A stretch of DNA of 50,209 bases from Eubacteriales bacterium (GCA_029225565.1 JAQXWS010000070.1:1-50209), one strand, 5' to 3'; shown: positions 42,138 through 50,045, counted from the stretch's first letter. Notes: a model not told the origin generated them from the letters alone. Numbers and translations: made by a program.

Positions 42138-42371
42138 ATGAATATAAATCCAATGATGTTGCTAAAAATAAAGGACGGCGTAAAAGAGTTTAACGCCCGT
42201 CACCCAAAGTTAAAAAGATTCCTGGTGGGTACTATGCACAAGGTTGATGTGGGCTCCGTGCTGGAAATCAGCATCACCGACCCTGACGGTAACAAAATAC
42301 GCACCAACTTCAGAATAACCGACGAAGACAAGGAGTTTATGAGCAATCTGATGTCCATGCTGGGACAGTAA
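42138..42371 (+). CDS. Small conserved hypothetical protein
   Basis: A 77-residue protein in the thyA-folA operon, 18 bases after folA, with AGGAG before the ATG. It has two helical ends (N-P-M-M-L-L-K-I-K-D-G at 4-14, F-M-S-N-L-M-S-M-L at the end) and a beta middle with G-S-V-L-E-I-S-I-T-D-P-D-G. I believe similar small proteins occur in other Clostridia, but I know no function. It is soluble with no metal-binding pattern. Confidence 0.75.
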   Translation: MNINPMMLLKIKDGVKEFNARHPKLKRFLVGTMHKVDVGSVLEISITDPDGNKIRTNFRITDEDKEFMSNLMSMLGQ

Positions 42372-42380
42372 ACAAAAAAC

Positions 42381-42417
42381 GGCAGGAATGCAATCGCAAA
42401 CCTGCCTGATTTTTTTG
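42381..42417 (+). terminator. Terminator of the thyA-folA operon
   Basis: GGCAGG (42381-42386), 14-base loop, CCTGCC (42401-42406), TGA and seven T. It runs up to the end of the convergent trxA gene. Confidence 0.8.
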
Positions 42418-42418
42418 C

Positions 42419-42724
42419 TTATTTTACTAAATTAATAATGTCCTGCTTGTCAATTAAGCCGACGGATTGGTTAACAACCTCTCCCTGCTGAAAAACCAGC
42501 AAGGTAGGAATTGACATAATGCCGTACTGCAAGGCAATCTCTCTTGCCTCGTCGCAATTGACCTTGCACACCTTGATGTCGTCCATCTCCTCTGCAACCT
42601 CGTCAACCAACGGGGACAGCATCATACACGGTCCGCACCACTCTGCCCAAAAGTCAACCAGTACCTTGCCCTCGGCACGAAGCACCTCTGCCTCAAAATT
42701 GTCAACAGTAATATTAGTAACCAT
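42419..42724 (-). CDS. trxA: Thioredoxin
   Basis: A 101-residue single-domain thioredoxin. The active site W-C30-G-P-C33 and the cis-proline motif S-I-P-T-L (about 72-76) are intact. It reduces protein disulfides using thioredoxin reductase, which is not in the window. ATG follows GAGGTG. It has its own promoter; the terminator of rpsR lies upstream. Confidence 0.96.
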   Translation of the reverse strand: MVTNITVDNFEAEVLRAEGKVLVDFWAEWCGPCMMLSPLVDEVAEEMDDIKVCKVNCDEAREIALQYGIMSIPTLLVFQQGEVVNQSVGLIDKQDIINLVK

Positions 42725-42757
42725 ATTTTTTCACCTCTTTATATTATTCACAAATAA

Positions 42758-42786
42758 ATAGTAACATAAACCCACGATTTTTGCAA
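42758..42786 (-). promoter_or_regulatory. Promoter of trxA
   Basis: Minus strand TTGCAA (42786-42781), 17 bases, TACTAT (42763-42758), 33 bases before the start. Confidence 0.65.
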
Positions 42787-42817
42787 CAAAAAAAGACCTC
42801 GAACAATGTCGAGGTCT
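42787..42817 (-). terminator. Terminator of the rpsF-ssb-rpsR operon
   Basis: AGACCTCGA (42794-42802) and TCGAGGTCT (42809-42817), then seven T on the minus strand. Its T tract abuts the trxA -35. Confidence 0.92.
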
Positions 42818-42829
42818 GATTGCCATATA

Positions 42830-43063
42830 TTAGTCAGATGAATATGGGAGAAGAGCAAGGTGCCTAGCTCTCTTGATAGCTGTAGTGAGCTCTCTCTGGT
42901 GCTTTGCACAAGTGCCTGTTACACGACGAGGGAGAATCTTTGATCTCTCTGATACAAACTTTCTGAGCTTGGATACATCTTTGTAATCAATAACCTCTGC
43001 CTTCTCAACGCAGAACTGACAAACCTTTTTGCGGCTCTTTCTTGGGCCCTTAGTATATGCCAT
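42830..43063 (-). CDS. rpsR: 30S ribosomal protein S18, zinc-ribbon form
   Basis: A 77-residue small-subunit protein that pairs with S6 on 16S rRNA. It keeps the metal-binding pattern C15-x2-C18 ... C52-x2-H55, the so-called C+ form; organisms with two S18 copies use a C- form under zinc limitation. The central [10 protein letters not shown] is typical. Last gene of the rpsF-ssb-rpsR operon. ATG follows AAGGAGG-like GGAAAA spacing. Confidence 0.96.
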   Translation of the reverse strand: MAYTKGPRKSRKKVCQFCVEKAEVIDYKDVSKLRKFVSERSKILPRRVTGTCAKHQRELTTAIKRARHLALLPYSSD

Positions 43064-43098
43064 GGTCTTTTCCTCCTTAGTGAGTATAGTAAAATTTC

Positions 43099-43530
43099 TT
43101 AGAATGGAAGGTCGTCGTCATCGTCAACAATCTCTTCAAAATCGCTGTTGTCGGCGCTGGAATAACTTGGCGCCGGCTGACTGAAGCCACCTGCTGCATT
43201 TCCGGATTCGGACTTTGAGCCGCAGAATGATACGTTGTTGGCAAGAACCTCAACCTGCTTGCGATTGTTACCGCTTTTGTCGGTGTAATTGCTGGTCTGG
43301 AGTGTACCCTCCACAGCAATCATACTTCCCTTATGGAAAAATCTGCTGATAAATTCAGCTGTCTGTCTCCATGCAACACAGTCGATAAAGTCTGCCTTGC
43401 GCTCCTCCCCTGCCTTTTGGTAGGATCTGTCGCAAGCAATCTGGAAGCGTATAACCGATACGCCCGACGGTGTTGTCTTGAGCTCCGGCTCATAAGTGAG
43501 TCTGCCCATAAGTGCAACCATATTAATCAT
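43099..43530 (-). CDS. ssb: Single-stranded DNA-binding protein
   Basis: A 143-residue protein with an N-terminal OB fold (1-105; [11 protein letters not shown] near the start) that forms the ssDNA-binding tetramer. A short flexible linker and the acidic tip ending D-D-D-D-L-P-F follow; the tip recruits replication and repair proteins. It sits between rpsF and rpsR as in most Firmicutes. Confidence 0.96.
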   Translation of the reverse strand: MINMVALMGRLTYEPELKTTPSGVSVIRFQIACDRSYQKAGEERKADFIDCVAWRQTAEFISRFFHKGSMIAVEGTLQTSNYTDKSGNNRKQVEVLANNVSFCGSKSESGNAAGGFSQPAPSYSSADNSDFEEIVDDDDDLPF

Positions 43531-43544
43531 AGATAGACCTCCTG

Positions 43545-43835
43545 TTACTCGCCCTTAGCGACGATGAGTGAACGGAGAACGCCATCGGTAATGTTGATTA
43601 CACGGTCGAGCTCTGCAGGGAATGATTCTTCACAAGCGAAGTTAATAAGAACATAGTAACCCTCTGTTTCGTAGTTGATTGGGTAAGCAAGCTTTCTCTT
43701 GCCCCACTCCTCAACTTCGCCGAGAGTGCCATTCTTAGAAATAAGGTCAGTAAACTTGGTCTTAAGAGCCTCTACTGCCTCTTCACCCTTGGAAAGTGAA
43801 TAAACCATAACGATTTCGTAATTTCTTAATGCCAT
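43545..43835 (-). CDS. rpsF: 30S ribosomal protein S6
   Basis: A 96-residue protein of the S6 fold, partner of S18. It begins M-A-L-R-N-Y-E-I-V-M and contains the typical G-x-x-x-x-x-E-E-W-G-K-R-K-L-A-Y-P-I (about 52-70). ATG 43835 has AAGGAGGTGC upstream; the open frame reaches 22 codons further but without a start signal. First gene of the operon. Confidence 0.96.
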   Translation of the reverse strand: MALRNYEIVMVYSLSKGEEAVEALKTKFTDLISKNGTLGEVEEWGKRKLAYPINYETEGYYVLINFACEESFPAELDRVINITDGVLRSLIVAKGE

Positions 43836-43870
43836 TCTTAGCACCTCCTTCTGGACTATTGGCGCAATTT

Positions 43871-43882
43871 CCTTGCGCAAGG
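43871..43882. promoter_or_regulatory. Palindrome in the rpsF leader
   Basis: CCTTGCGCAAGG is a perfect 12-bp palindrome in the 5' leader; GCGCAA/TTGCGC offers an alternative overlapping hairpin. In many bacteria S6:S18 represses its own mRNA through a leader structure; I could not fit the published motif, so role unknown. Confidence 0.35.
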
Positions 43883-43909
43883 ATTGCTCAACATCTGTCA
43901 AGCCTTGCT

Positions 43910-43938
43910 ATTATACCAACAAAAAATCATCTTGTCAA
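43910..43938 (-). promoter_or_regulatory. Perfect-consensus promoter of rpsF-ssb-rpsR
   Basis: Minus strand TTGACA (43938-43933), 17 bases, TATAAT (43915-43910): exact consensus. The -35 is part of the 3' arm of the radC terminator. Confidence 0.93.
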
Positions 43939-43959
43939 GAAATTTCTCAACAAGATGAT
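43920..43959 (-). terminator. Terminator of radC, overlapping the rpsF promoter
   Basis: Minus strand ATCATCTTGT (43959-43950), loop, ACAAGATGAT (43935-43926), then six T. It starts three bases after the radC stop and contains the rpsF -35 box. Confidence 0.85.
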
Positions 43960-43961
43960 AA

Positions 43962-44666
43962 TTAGTCAAAATAATCCTTGCTGTCCTCCATACACCGCAT
44001 CGAGGCAGCATCTTCGTCGCCCACGATAATATGGTCCACAAATTGCACACCTATGGAGCGCAGCATTTGCAGAACACCCAAGGTAAAGTTGAAATCTGCG
44101 GCAGACGGATAAGCGTCGCCGTTTGGGTGATTGTGTGCCAGTATTATTCTGCTGGCGTTATCCCTAAGAACAACGGACATAATATCCTTTGCCGATACGC
44201 CCACAAAATCGCTGCCGCCGGTTGCAACTATACTGCAGTTGATAACCTTAAGACTGCTGGACAGGGACACAATGGCAATTTTTTCGTCCCTCTCGTCTGC
44301 CAGCACCCGTTTGCAGTAATCAATTGCGTCCTCGGTACTGATAATATCAGATGTTCTGTGCAGCTTGTTATACTCTACGCGACCGCAAATCGCCTTAAAC
44401 AAAGACAACAACACCGCCGTATTTTCTCCAATACCGTCAACTGTCTGCAGCGCCCACGGCTCCGCATTGAATACACCCTCCAGCGAGCCAAAGGTGTTCA
44501 TCAACCTATAGGAAAGCTCCTTTACATCATGGCGGGGAATAACCAGCGATAGATACAATTCCAGTAATTGATGGTCAGCCATGTGCTCGGCGCCGTGTTC
44601 CAAATAGGCTTTGCGCATACGCTGTCTGTGACCGTTACGACTGTACTCCTGTGTTTTCTCTTTCAT
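43962..44666 (-). CDS. radC: RadC family JAB-domain protein
   Basis: A 234-residue protein. An N-terminal helix-hairpin-helix part (about 10-95) with D-G-I-G-E-N at 77-82 precedes the JAMM/JAB domain (about 108-230) with H178-N-H180-P-N-G, S188 and D191, the metal-site residues. The cellular role of RadC is unsettled; older DNA-repair claims were withdrawn. The ATG at 44666 lies four bases after the DUF4250 stop with no clear ribosome binding site, so it probably depends on coupling. The longer frame overlaps DUF4250 fully. Confidence 0.9.
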   Translation of the reverse strand: MKEKTQEYSRNGHRQRMRKAYLEHGAEHMADHQLLELYLSLVIPRHDVKELSYRLMNTFGSLEGVFNAEPWALQTVDGIGENTAVLLSLFKAICGRVEYNKLHRTSDIISTEDAIDYCKRVLADERDEKIAIVSLSSSLKVINCSIVATGGSDFVGVSAKDIMSVVLRDNASRIILAHNHPNGDAYPSAADFNFTLGVLQMLRSIGVQFVDHIIVGDEDAASMRCMEDSKDYFD

Positions 44667-44670
44667 ATAA

Positions 44671-44847
44671 TCACACAAATCTATTGCTCTCGGCGTCATA
44701 CTCAAAGCCTGCCGACCTAAGGCGAATAATAATATCCTGCCTGTCCTCCCCCATATCATCGCACATAGCGTCCAGAGAGGGGTAACAGTCGCGCAGCTTG
44801 GTATTAACAACGCTGAGCAGCATAAATGGGTCCCGGGGTAATGCCAT
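44671..44847 (-). CDS. DUF4250 family small protein
   Basis: A 58-residue protein too short for common ORF cut-offs. It begins M-A-L-P-R-D-P-F-M-L-L-S-V-V-N-T-K-L-R-D, the hallmark of DUF4250, and ends with F-E-Y-D-A-E-S-N-R-F. Function unknown. Its ATG is one base after the stop of the ABC ATPase gene, and radC follows after four bases, so all three are likely translated as a coupled set. Confidence 0.88.
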   Translation of the reverse strand: MALPRDPFMLLSVVNTKLRDCYPSLDAMCDDMGEDRQDIIIRLRSAGFEYDAESNRFV

Positions 44848-44848
44848 A

Positions 44849-45646
44849 CTAATCAGCCAACAGCATTCTGTCGTTATCCAGTTCCTCGCCGGATGTGAGC
44901 TTGAATTTGTTCAAAAGGTCCGCTGTGGTAAGGGCCTTCTTTTCTTCGCCGGATACATCATAGATAATCTTGCCTTCATTCATCATAATCAGCCTGTTGC
45001 CGATATTAATGGCGTCCTTCATATTATGAGTAATCATAATGGTGGTCAAGTTGTTTTCCGATACAATCTTTTCGGTAAGGTCAAGCACCTTCTTTGCCGT
45101 CTTGGGGTCCAGAGCAGCAGTATGCTCATCCAAAAGCAGCAGCTTAGGCTTCTTTAACGTAGCCATAAGCAAGGTAACAGCCTGTCTCTGTCCACCGGAC
45201 AAAAGACCTACCTTGGAGGTCAGTCGGTTCTCCAGTCCCAGGTCAAGACTGCGCAGCAGTTCCACATACTCCTCTTTTTCCTTATGCTTTACACCGGGGG
45301 CAATAGTCCTTTTTTTGCCCCGACGGGAAGCCAAAGCCAAATTCTCCACAATCTGCATTGTGGCAGCAGTACCGGTCATAGGGTCCTGGAACACTCTGCC
45401 GATGTACTTTGCTCTCTTGTGCTCAGGCAGCTTGGTAACATCCACACCGTCAATGATAATATTGCCGCAGTCAACAGGATATACGCCTGCGATCATATTG
45501 AGCATAGTTGATTTTCCGGCGCCGTTGCCGCCGATTACGGTAACAAAATCGCCCTCGTTAAGCACAAGGTCAACGCCGTTAAGCGCCTTTTTTTCGTTAA
45601 TGGTGCCGGGGTTAAAGGTCTTGTGTACATTCTTAATCTCTAACAT
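44849..45646 (-). CDS. ABC transporter ATP-binding protein
   Basis: A 265-residue ATPase with Walker A G-G-N-G-A-G-K-S (about 39-46), Q-loop V-F-Q-D-P, signature L-S-G-G-Q-R-Q-A and Walker B L-L-L-L-D-E-H-T-A-A-L-D-P. It belongs with the permease and lipoprotein next to it. The combination is of the BMP/TrpXYZ-like type often annotated as tryptophan or nucleoside/sugar-like uptake; the substrate is unknown. It starts in a TAATG overlap with the permease gene. Confidence 0.9.
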   Translation of the reverse strand: MLEIKNVHKTFNPGTINEKKALNGVDLVLNEGDFVTVIGGNGAGKSTMLNMIAGVYPVDCGNIIIDGVDVTKLPEHKRAKYIGRVFQDPMTGTAATMQIVENLALASRRGKKRTIAPGVKHKEKEEYVELLRSLDLGLENRLTSKVGLLSGGQRQAVTLLMATLKKPKLLLLDEHTAALDPKTAKKVLDLTEKIVSENNLTTIMITHNMKDAINIGNRLIMMNEGKIIYDVSGEEKKALTTADLLNKFKLTSGEELDNDRMLLAD

Positions 45647-46590
45647 TACGCCTTGACCTCCTTCTTATTCTTCACATTCTTTTGTGCAATCTTTGCCTTC
45701 CAGAACGGAACGCCCAGGAACAACGCTACAACCAAAGCGGTAAACAGCTTGAGGTCGTTGGGGTCAAACTTAAAGTCGATGCTGCCAACCTGAATCTTAA
45801 GGCGCAGAACAAAGGTGATAACTACATAGTAGATTACACCGCCCAACGCAACAGCCAGCAGACGAAGTGCAAAATTCTTAAATATCTTGCCAAAAATTAC
45901 CTCGCCGATAATAACGGCAGCAAGGCCGATAACGATTGCTCCGCGGCCCATATTGATGTCGGCAAAGCCCTGATACTGGCACAGCATAGCGCCGGACAGA
46001 GCCACGATACCGTTGGATAACACAAGGCCGATAACCTTGTTTGTGTCGGTATTTATGCCGTTGGCACGGGACATAGCCTCATTACAGCCCGTTGCACGAA
46101 TGCCGTGGCCAAGCTCGGTGCCAAACAGCCAGTACAAAAATACTATAAGCACCACAACAAACACTGCGCCCAAAAGCAATGACTTGTTAATATCATTCAA
46201 CGAGAAAATAAGGTTGTGGTTACGGAAGCTCAGCGGAGCATTGGCTCTGCCGCCCAAAATACGCAGGTTGATAGAGTACAACGACAGTTGAGTGAGAATA
46301 CCTGCCAGGATTGCAGGAATACCGAACTTGGTATGGAACATACCGGTAACAAAGCCGGCTATACATCCCGCAATAACGGACAAAAGCATACTAACCCACA
46401 CATTCAGTCCGTTGCCCATACATACTACCATAACAGCGCCGCCGGTACTCATAGTACCGTCAACTGTAAGGTCTGCCACATCCAGTACCCTAAAGGTGAT
46501 GAACACGCCTATTGCCATAACGCCCCAAATAAGGCCCTGTGCCACAGCACCGGGCAGGGCAGCAAAAAATCCACCAAAAACTTCTGCCAT
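45646..46590 (-). CDS. ABC transporter permease
   Basis: A 314-residue inner-membrane protein with about nine helices, of the branched-chain amino acid/ribose permease type. The segment G-T-E-L-G-H-G-I-R-A-T-G-C-N-E-x-M-S-R-A-N-G-I (about 168-190) is the cytoplasmic coupling loop typical for the family. ATG 46590 follows AAGGAG. It lies after the binding protein gene, with a hairpin between them. Confidence 0.88.
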   Translation of the reverse strand: MAEVFGGFFAALPGAVAQGLIWGVMAIGVFITFRVLDVADLTVDGTMSTGGAVMVVCMGNGLNVWVSMLLSVIAGCIAGFVTGMFHTKFGIPAILAGILTQLSLYSINLRILGGRANAPLSFRNHNLIFSLNDINKSLLLGAVFVVVLIVFLYWLFGTELGHGIRATGCNEAMSRANGINTDTNKVIGLVLSNGIVALSGAMLCQYQGFADINMGRGAIVIGLAAVIIGEVIFGKIFKNFALRLLAVALGGVIYYVVITFVLRLKIQVGSIDFKFDPNDLKLFTALVVALFLGVPFWKAKIAQKNVKNKKEVKA

Positions 46591-46685
46591 TTCTTTTCTC
46601 CTTCTTATTCGCTTTAAATCGCTAAAAACATAATGGTATAATAACAAAATCCGGCGCAAAAATCAAGCCTTATATCATAATAATA

Positions 46686-46710
46686 TAAAAGAGGCGTACG
46701 GTGTACGCCT
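46686..46710 (-). terminator. Hairpin between binding protein and permease genes
   Basis: GAGGCGTAC, short loop, GTACGCCTC, then TTTTAT on the minus strand. A leaky terminator here would give more binding protein than permease. Confidence 0.7.
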
Positions 46711-46728
46711 CAGATTGGGTAATATTGA

Positions 46729-47745
46729 TTATTCCTCTGTCTCTGTCATATCAATCTCTTGGTATGTGTCGGGAACTGTGATGCCGAGGTTGTCGCATCT
46801 CTCCTTAACAAATTTGTTGACAGGCTCAGAATCGTATGCAATCTCCATTGTTGCAGGGTCTGCACCGTTCTTGAGAATCTCGATAGCCATCTCGCCGGTC
46901 TTCTTGCCGATGGAGTAGTAGCTGATGGACAGTGTAGCAACGCCGCAGCCCTTAGCGATACCCTCCTCGCCACAGATGATAGCCTTCTTAGCCTTGGTGG
47001 CAATTGGGTCGATAATACCGGTTGATGATGCCATTGTGTTGTCGGTAGGAATGTAGAGAACATCTGTCTCGTCACAAGCAGTCTGTGTTACGGAAGCAAC
47101 ATCGTTTGTGTCGGCAACTGTGTATGTCTTTGCCTCGATGCCCAGCTTCTTGAGCTCTTCGGAAACAACCTGTGCCTGATATACAGAGTTAGCCTCGGCT
47201 GTGCAGTAGATGATACCGCAGGTCTTAGCGTCGGGAACAAGGTCCTTAACCATCTTTGCCTGGTCTGCAAGGGGTGCAAGGTCGGATGTACCAGATACAT
47301 TGATACCTGTAGTACCCTTAAAGTCGGCAATGTCCAGTGCTACGCCGTACTCGGTAACGGATGTGCCGAGAATCGGAATAGTAGTTGTAGCAGTAGTTGC
47401 AGCCTGGAGCGCAGGTGTTGCGTTAGCCATAATAAGGTCAACCTTGTCGCCCACAAAGCCGTTGCAAATAGTGGAGCATGTTGCCGAATCACCGGCAGCA
47501 TTCTGCTCGTCAATAACTACATTGTCGCCGAACTCTGCAACAAGTGCGTCCTTAAAGCCCTTTGTTGCCTCGTCAAGTGCAGGGTGCTGTACCAACTGGC
47601 AAATGCCTACCTTGTATGTCTTTTGTTCATCAGCGGCTCCTGATGTGCCTTCGTCTGTCTTTGCGGCAGAGCAACCGGCAAAAAGGCCGCCCACCATAAC
47701 AGCAGAAAGTGCTACGGCAGTAATCTTTTTAACCATCTTGTTCAT
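46729..47745 (-). CDS. ABC transporter substrate-binding lipoprotein
   Basis: A 338-residue lipoprotein. The signal has K/R residues, a hydrophobic core and lipobox L-F-A-G-C25. The mature part looks like the two-lobed ABC substrate-binding family PF04392 (V-G-I-C-Q-L-V-Q-H-P-A-L-D near 46-58, and V-T-E-Y-G-V-A near 130). This family includes the tryptophan/tyrosine-type binding proteins. First gene of the operon; no T-box was seen in the 80-base leader. Confidence 0.88.
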   Translation of the reverse strand: MNKMVKKITAVALSAVMVGGLFAGCSAAKTDEGTSGAADEQKTYKVGICQLVQHPALDEATKGFKDALVAEFGDNVVIDEQNAAGDSATCSTICNGFVGDKVDLIMANATPALQAATTATTTIPILGTSVTEYGVALDIADFKGTTGINVSGTSDLAPLADQAKMVKDLVPDAKTCGIIYCTAEANSVYQAQVVSEELKKLGIEAKTYTVADTNDVASVTQTACDETDVLYIPTDNTMASSTGIIDPIATKAKKAIICGEEGIAKGCGVATLSISYYSIGKKTGEMAIEILKNGADPATMEIAYDSEPVNKFVKERCDNLGITVPDTYQEIDMTETEE

Positions 47746-47781
47746 TGTGATTAACTCCTTTTATAGTTTTGTGGTAATCAC

Positions 47782-47810
47782 AGTTTAGCACATAAAAGCG
47801 TTAAAGTCAA
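47782..47810 (-). promoter_or_regulatory. Promoter of the ABC transporter operon
   Basis: Minus strand TTGACT (47810-47805), 17 bases, TAAACT (47787-47782), 36 bases before the start codon. Confidence 0.78.
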
Positions 47811-47831
47811 CAAAAAATTCAAAGTTTTTCA

Positions 47832-49028
47832 TCACTTGTCAGATTGCTCCAGCATGGTTTGGGCAAAAATGCCGTATCCCCGCTGTGGATTGGAGATAAT
47901 CACATGGGTTACTGCGCCCACCAACTTGCCGTTTTGGATTATCGGACTGCCCGACATACCCTGCACTATTCCGCCGGTATATGCCACCAGCCTTTTGTCA
48001 GCCACACGCAGCAAAATATTGCGTTGCTGATTGTCCTTGTTATACGATATACGGCTGATATACACATCAAACTCCTGGGGTCCTGAGTCATCCACCGTAC
48101 AAATAATCTTTGCAGGGCCTTTTTGTACCTCTTGCTTGGAGGCGACGGGATATTTTTTCAGCCCGTCCGGAATTTTTGAAAAATCTCCATATACACCGCA
48201 GTAGGTGTTGGACTTCAGCTTACCTATTGTGTCGCTGCCGAAGCTGCACACCAGCGAACCGGTACTGCCCACGCTGCCCTTTTGTATTTTGGATACGGAT
48301 GCGCCTACAGCCTCCCCCTCCAGCATGGGCATTATCTCGTTGGTATCCACATCGTTGACCTGGTGACCCAGCGCTCCAAAGGTACCGGCCTGCGGGTTAA
48401 AAAAAGTGATGGTGCCGATACCGGCTGTGCTGTCCCGCACCCACATTCCCGCCTTGTAACAGCCCTCGTGAGAATCATATACCGGCTTTAGACTAAATGC
48501 CCGGTACCTGCCGTCCCTCTTGATTTTTAACACAAAATCCATGCCGTTGTTGTCATTCAGTATCTCCTGCACCTGATCGGAAGAATACACCCTTGTGCCG
48601 TTTATCTCCACAATAATATCGCCGACCTCGATACCTGCGTCCTTGGCAGGGTTGACCCGCTTGGTATCGGTATCTATACCCTGTGTACCCACCACAATAA
48701 CCCCGTCGGTATAAAGCTTTATACCAAAGGGCTGTCCGCTGACATACACCTGCTGAGTTTCCCGATTGGTAACCGTAACATCCTTTACCGGTACTACACC
48801 GAAAAGACGCACCGTCCTGCGGCGAGGATTGGCGGACTGACTGTCAACCCACCTTGCGTCGCTGACGGTAGTATCGGCATACGAATATATGGCAGAAAAC
48901 GGAATTTCATTACCGTCATAAGTAACAATACTGTCGGGCAACATCCCATTGCCAACAGCAATCAATCCCATCAGCACAGCGCATACCCCTGCCAATATGA
49001 TGTCAAAAATTCTAATTACCTTGCGCAT
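47832..49028 (-). CDS. spoIVB: SpoIVB serine peptidase
   Basis: A 398-residue sporulation protease. One N-terminal membrane helix (about 6-26), a PDZ domain (about 104-180) and the S55 catalytic domain with H222 in G-A-L-G-H-Q-V-N-D and S359 in G-M-S-G-S-P. It is made in the forespore and cuts SpoIVFA to start sigma-K processing. ATG 49028 follows GAGAGGTG; the GTG five codons earlier is less suited. spo0A, its usual neighbour in Clostridia and Bacilli, is not next to it here. Confidence 0.95.
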   Translation of the reverse strand: MRKVIRIFDIILAGVCAVLMGLIAVGNGMLPDSIVTYDGNEIPFSAIYSYADTTVSDARWVDSQSANPRRRTVRLFGVVPVKDVTVTNRETQQVYVSGQPFGIKLYTDGVIVVGTQGIDTDTKRVNPAKDAGIEVGDIIVEINGTRVYSSDQVQEILNDNNGMDFVLKIKRDGRYRAFSLKPVYDSHEGCYKAGMWVRDSTAGIGTITFFNPQAGTFGALGHQVNDVDTNEIMPMLEGEAVGASVSKIQKGSVGSTGSLVCSFGSDTIGKLKSNTYCGVYGDFSKIPDGLKKYPVASKQEVQKGPAKIICTVDDSGPQEFDVYISRISYNKDNQQRNILLRVADKRLVAYTGGIVQGMSGSPIIQNGKLVGAVTHVIISNPQRGYGIFAQTMLEQSDK

Positions 49029-49088
49029 ATAAACACCTCTCACAATATTTTGTCCAAAAGGCGCAAAATAATAATAGTCAATTTTTTA

Positions 49089-49117
49089 TTGCAACCGCGG
49101 AATATATGTGTTAAAAT
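49089..49117 (+). promoter_or_regulatory. Promoter of yebC
   Basis: TTGCAA (49089-49094), 17 bases, TAAAAT (49112-49117). It would give a leader of about 140 bases. Confidence 0.55.
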
Positions 49118-49163
49118 ACTTTCGTTCAATAAACAAAGAGGCGTACAGTACTGAATTTGTATT

Positions 49164-49232
49164 ATCACAATTTTACCCTCAAAATTTGCGTCACCCCTTG
49201 TCCTGCTGCAGCAAGGGAAATGTGATTTTTTT
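49164..49232 (+). promoter_or_regulatory. Structured leader of yebC with terminator-like end
   Basis: ATCACAATTT (49164-49173) pairs with AAATGTGAT (49218-49226) with one bulged A. Inside, CCCTTG (49195-49200) pairs with CAAGGG (49212-49217). The outer stem is followed by a run of seven T. It may be an attenuator or a small structured leader. Confidence 0.5.
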
Positions 49233-49264
49233 ACTTTTGCGGCATGGAAGGATAGGTGATTATT

Positions 49265-50011
49265 ATGAGCGGACATAATAAATGGAGCACCATCAAGCGC
49301 AAAAAGGGCGCTAATGACGCTGCCCGTGCAAAGGTGTTCACAAAAATCGGCAGGGAGCTTGCTGTTGCCGTAAAGAACGGCGGCCCGGACCCTAACAACA
49401 ACGCAAAGCTTCGCGATGTAATCGCAAAGGCTAAGCAAAACAATGTTCCCAACGATAACATAGACCGTATGCTAAAAAAAGCTGCCGGCGAGTCCGACAG
49501 CACCAATTATGAGGAAATCATTTACGAGGGATACGGCCCATCGGGAGTTGCCGTTGTTGTTGAGGCGCTTACCGACAACCGCAACCGTACTGCCGGCGAG
49601 GTCAGACACTACTTTGACAAGGCGGGCGGCAATATGGGTAATCCCGGCTCTGTTACATTTATGTTTGAGCGCCAGGGCGTTATCGTGATAGAAAAAGAGG
49701 ATGTTGACGAGGACCAACTGATGGAGGACGCTCTGGAGGCAGGCGCCAGCGATTTTCTCACCGATGATGAAGAAATCTTTGAGATTCGCACCGAACCCAA
49801 CGATGTGGGGGCAATCCGTGACGAACTGGCAGGCAAGGGATACGCCGTCGTTTCCTCGGAGGCAGCATACATTCCCTCCACATACACCCGTCTGGACGAC
49901 CCGGAGGATATGAAAAAGATGGCTCGTATGATCGATATGTTCGACGAGAATGACGATGTGCAGAACATCTACCACAACTGGGAAAATGAGGACGAATACG
50001 ACGAGGACTGA
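49265..50011 (+). CDS. yebC: YebC/PmpR family protein
   Basis: A 248-residue protein with the family start M-S-G-H-N-K-W-S-T-I-K-R-K-K and the central P-x-G-V-A-V-V-V-E-A-L-T-D-N-R-N-R-T (about 86-103). Members have been described as transcription regulators and, more recently, as ribosome-associated factors that help translation of difficult motifs. ATG at 49265 matches the conserved N-terminus; the ATG three codons earlier is unlikely. Ends with a long acidic tail. Confidence 0.95.
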   Translation: MSGHNKWSTIKRKKGANDAARAKVFTKIGRELAVAVKNGGPDPNNNAKLRDVIAKAKQNNVPNDNIDRMLKKAAGESDSTNYEEIIYEGYGPSGVAVVVEALTDNRNRTAGEVRHYFDKAGGNMGNPGSVTFMFERQGVIVIEKEDVDEDQLMEDALEAGASDFLTDDEEIFEIRTEPNDVGAIRDELAGKGYAVVSSEAAYIPSTYTRLDDPEDMKKMARMIDMFDENDDVQNIYHNWENEDEYDED

Positions 50012-50045
50012 TTCATGTTTTCCTACAATACATAATCATAAGCAC

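Noticed and set aside
43836-43909. S6:S18 leader motif before rpsF
   Set aside because: A palindrome exists, but I could not match the conserved bulge sequence of the published motif, so only the palindrome is listed.
47746-47831. T-box or other riboswitch before the ABC transporter binding protein gene
   Set aside because: The leader is only about 35 bases after a good promoter and has no T-box sequence or terminator.
49026-49140. Sigma-F or sigma-G promoter before spoIVB
   Set aside because: No pair of boxes at proper spacing was found; a TTGACT is present but without a matching -10.
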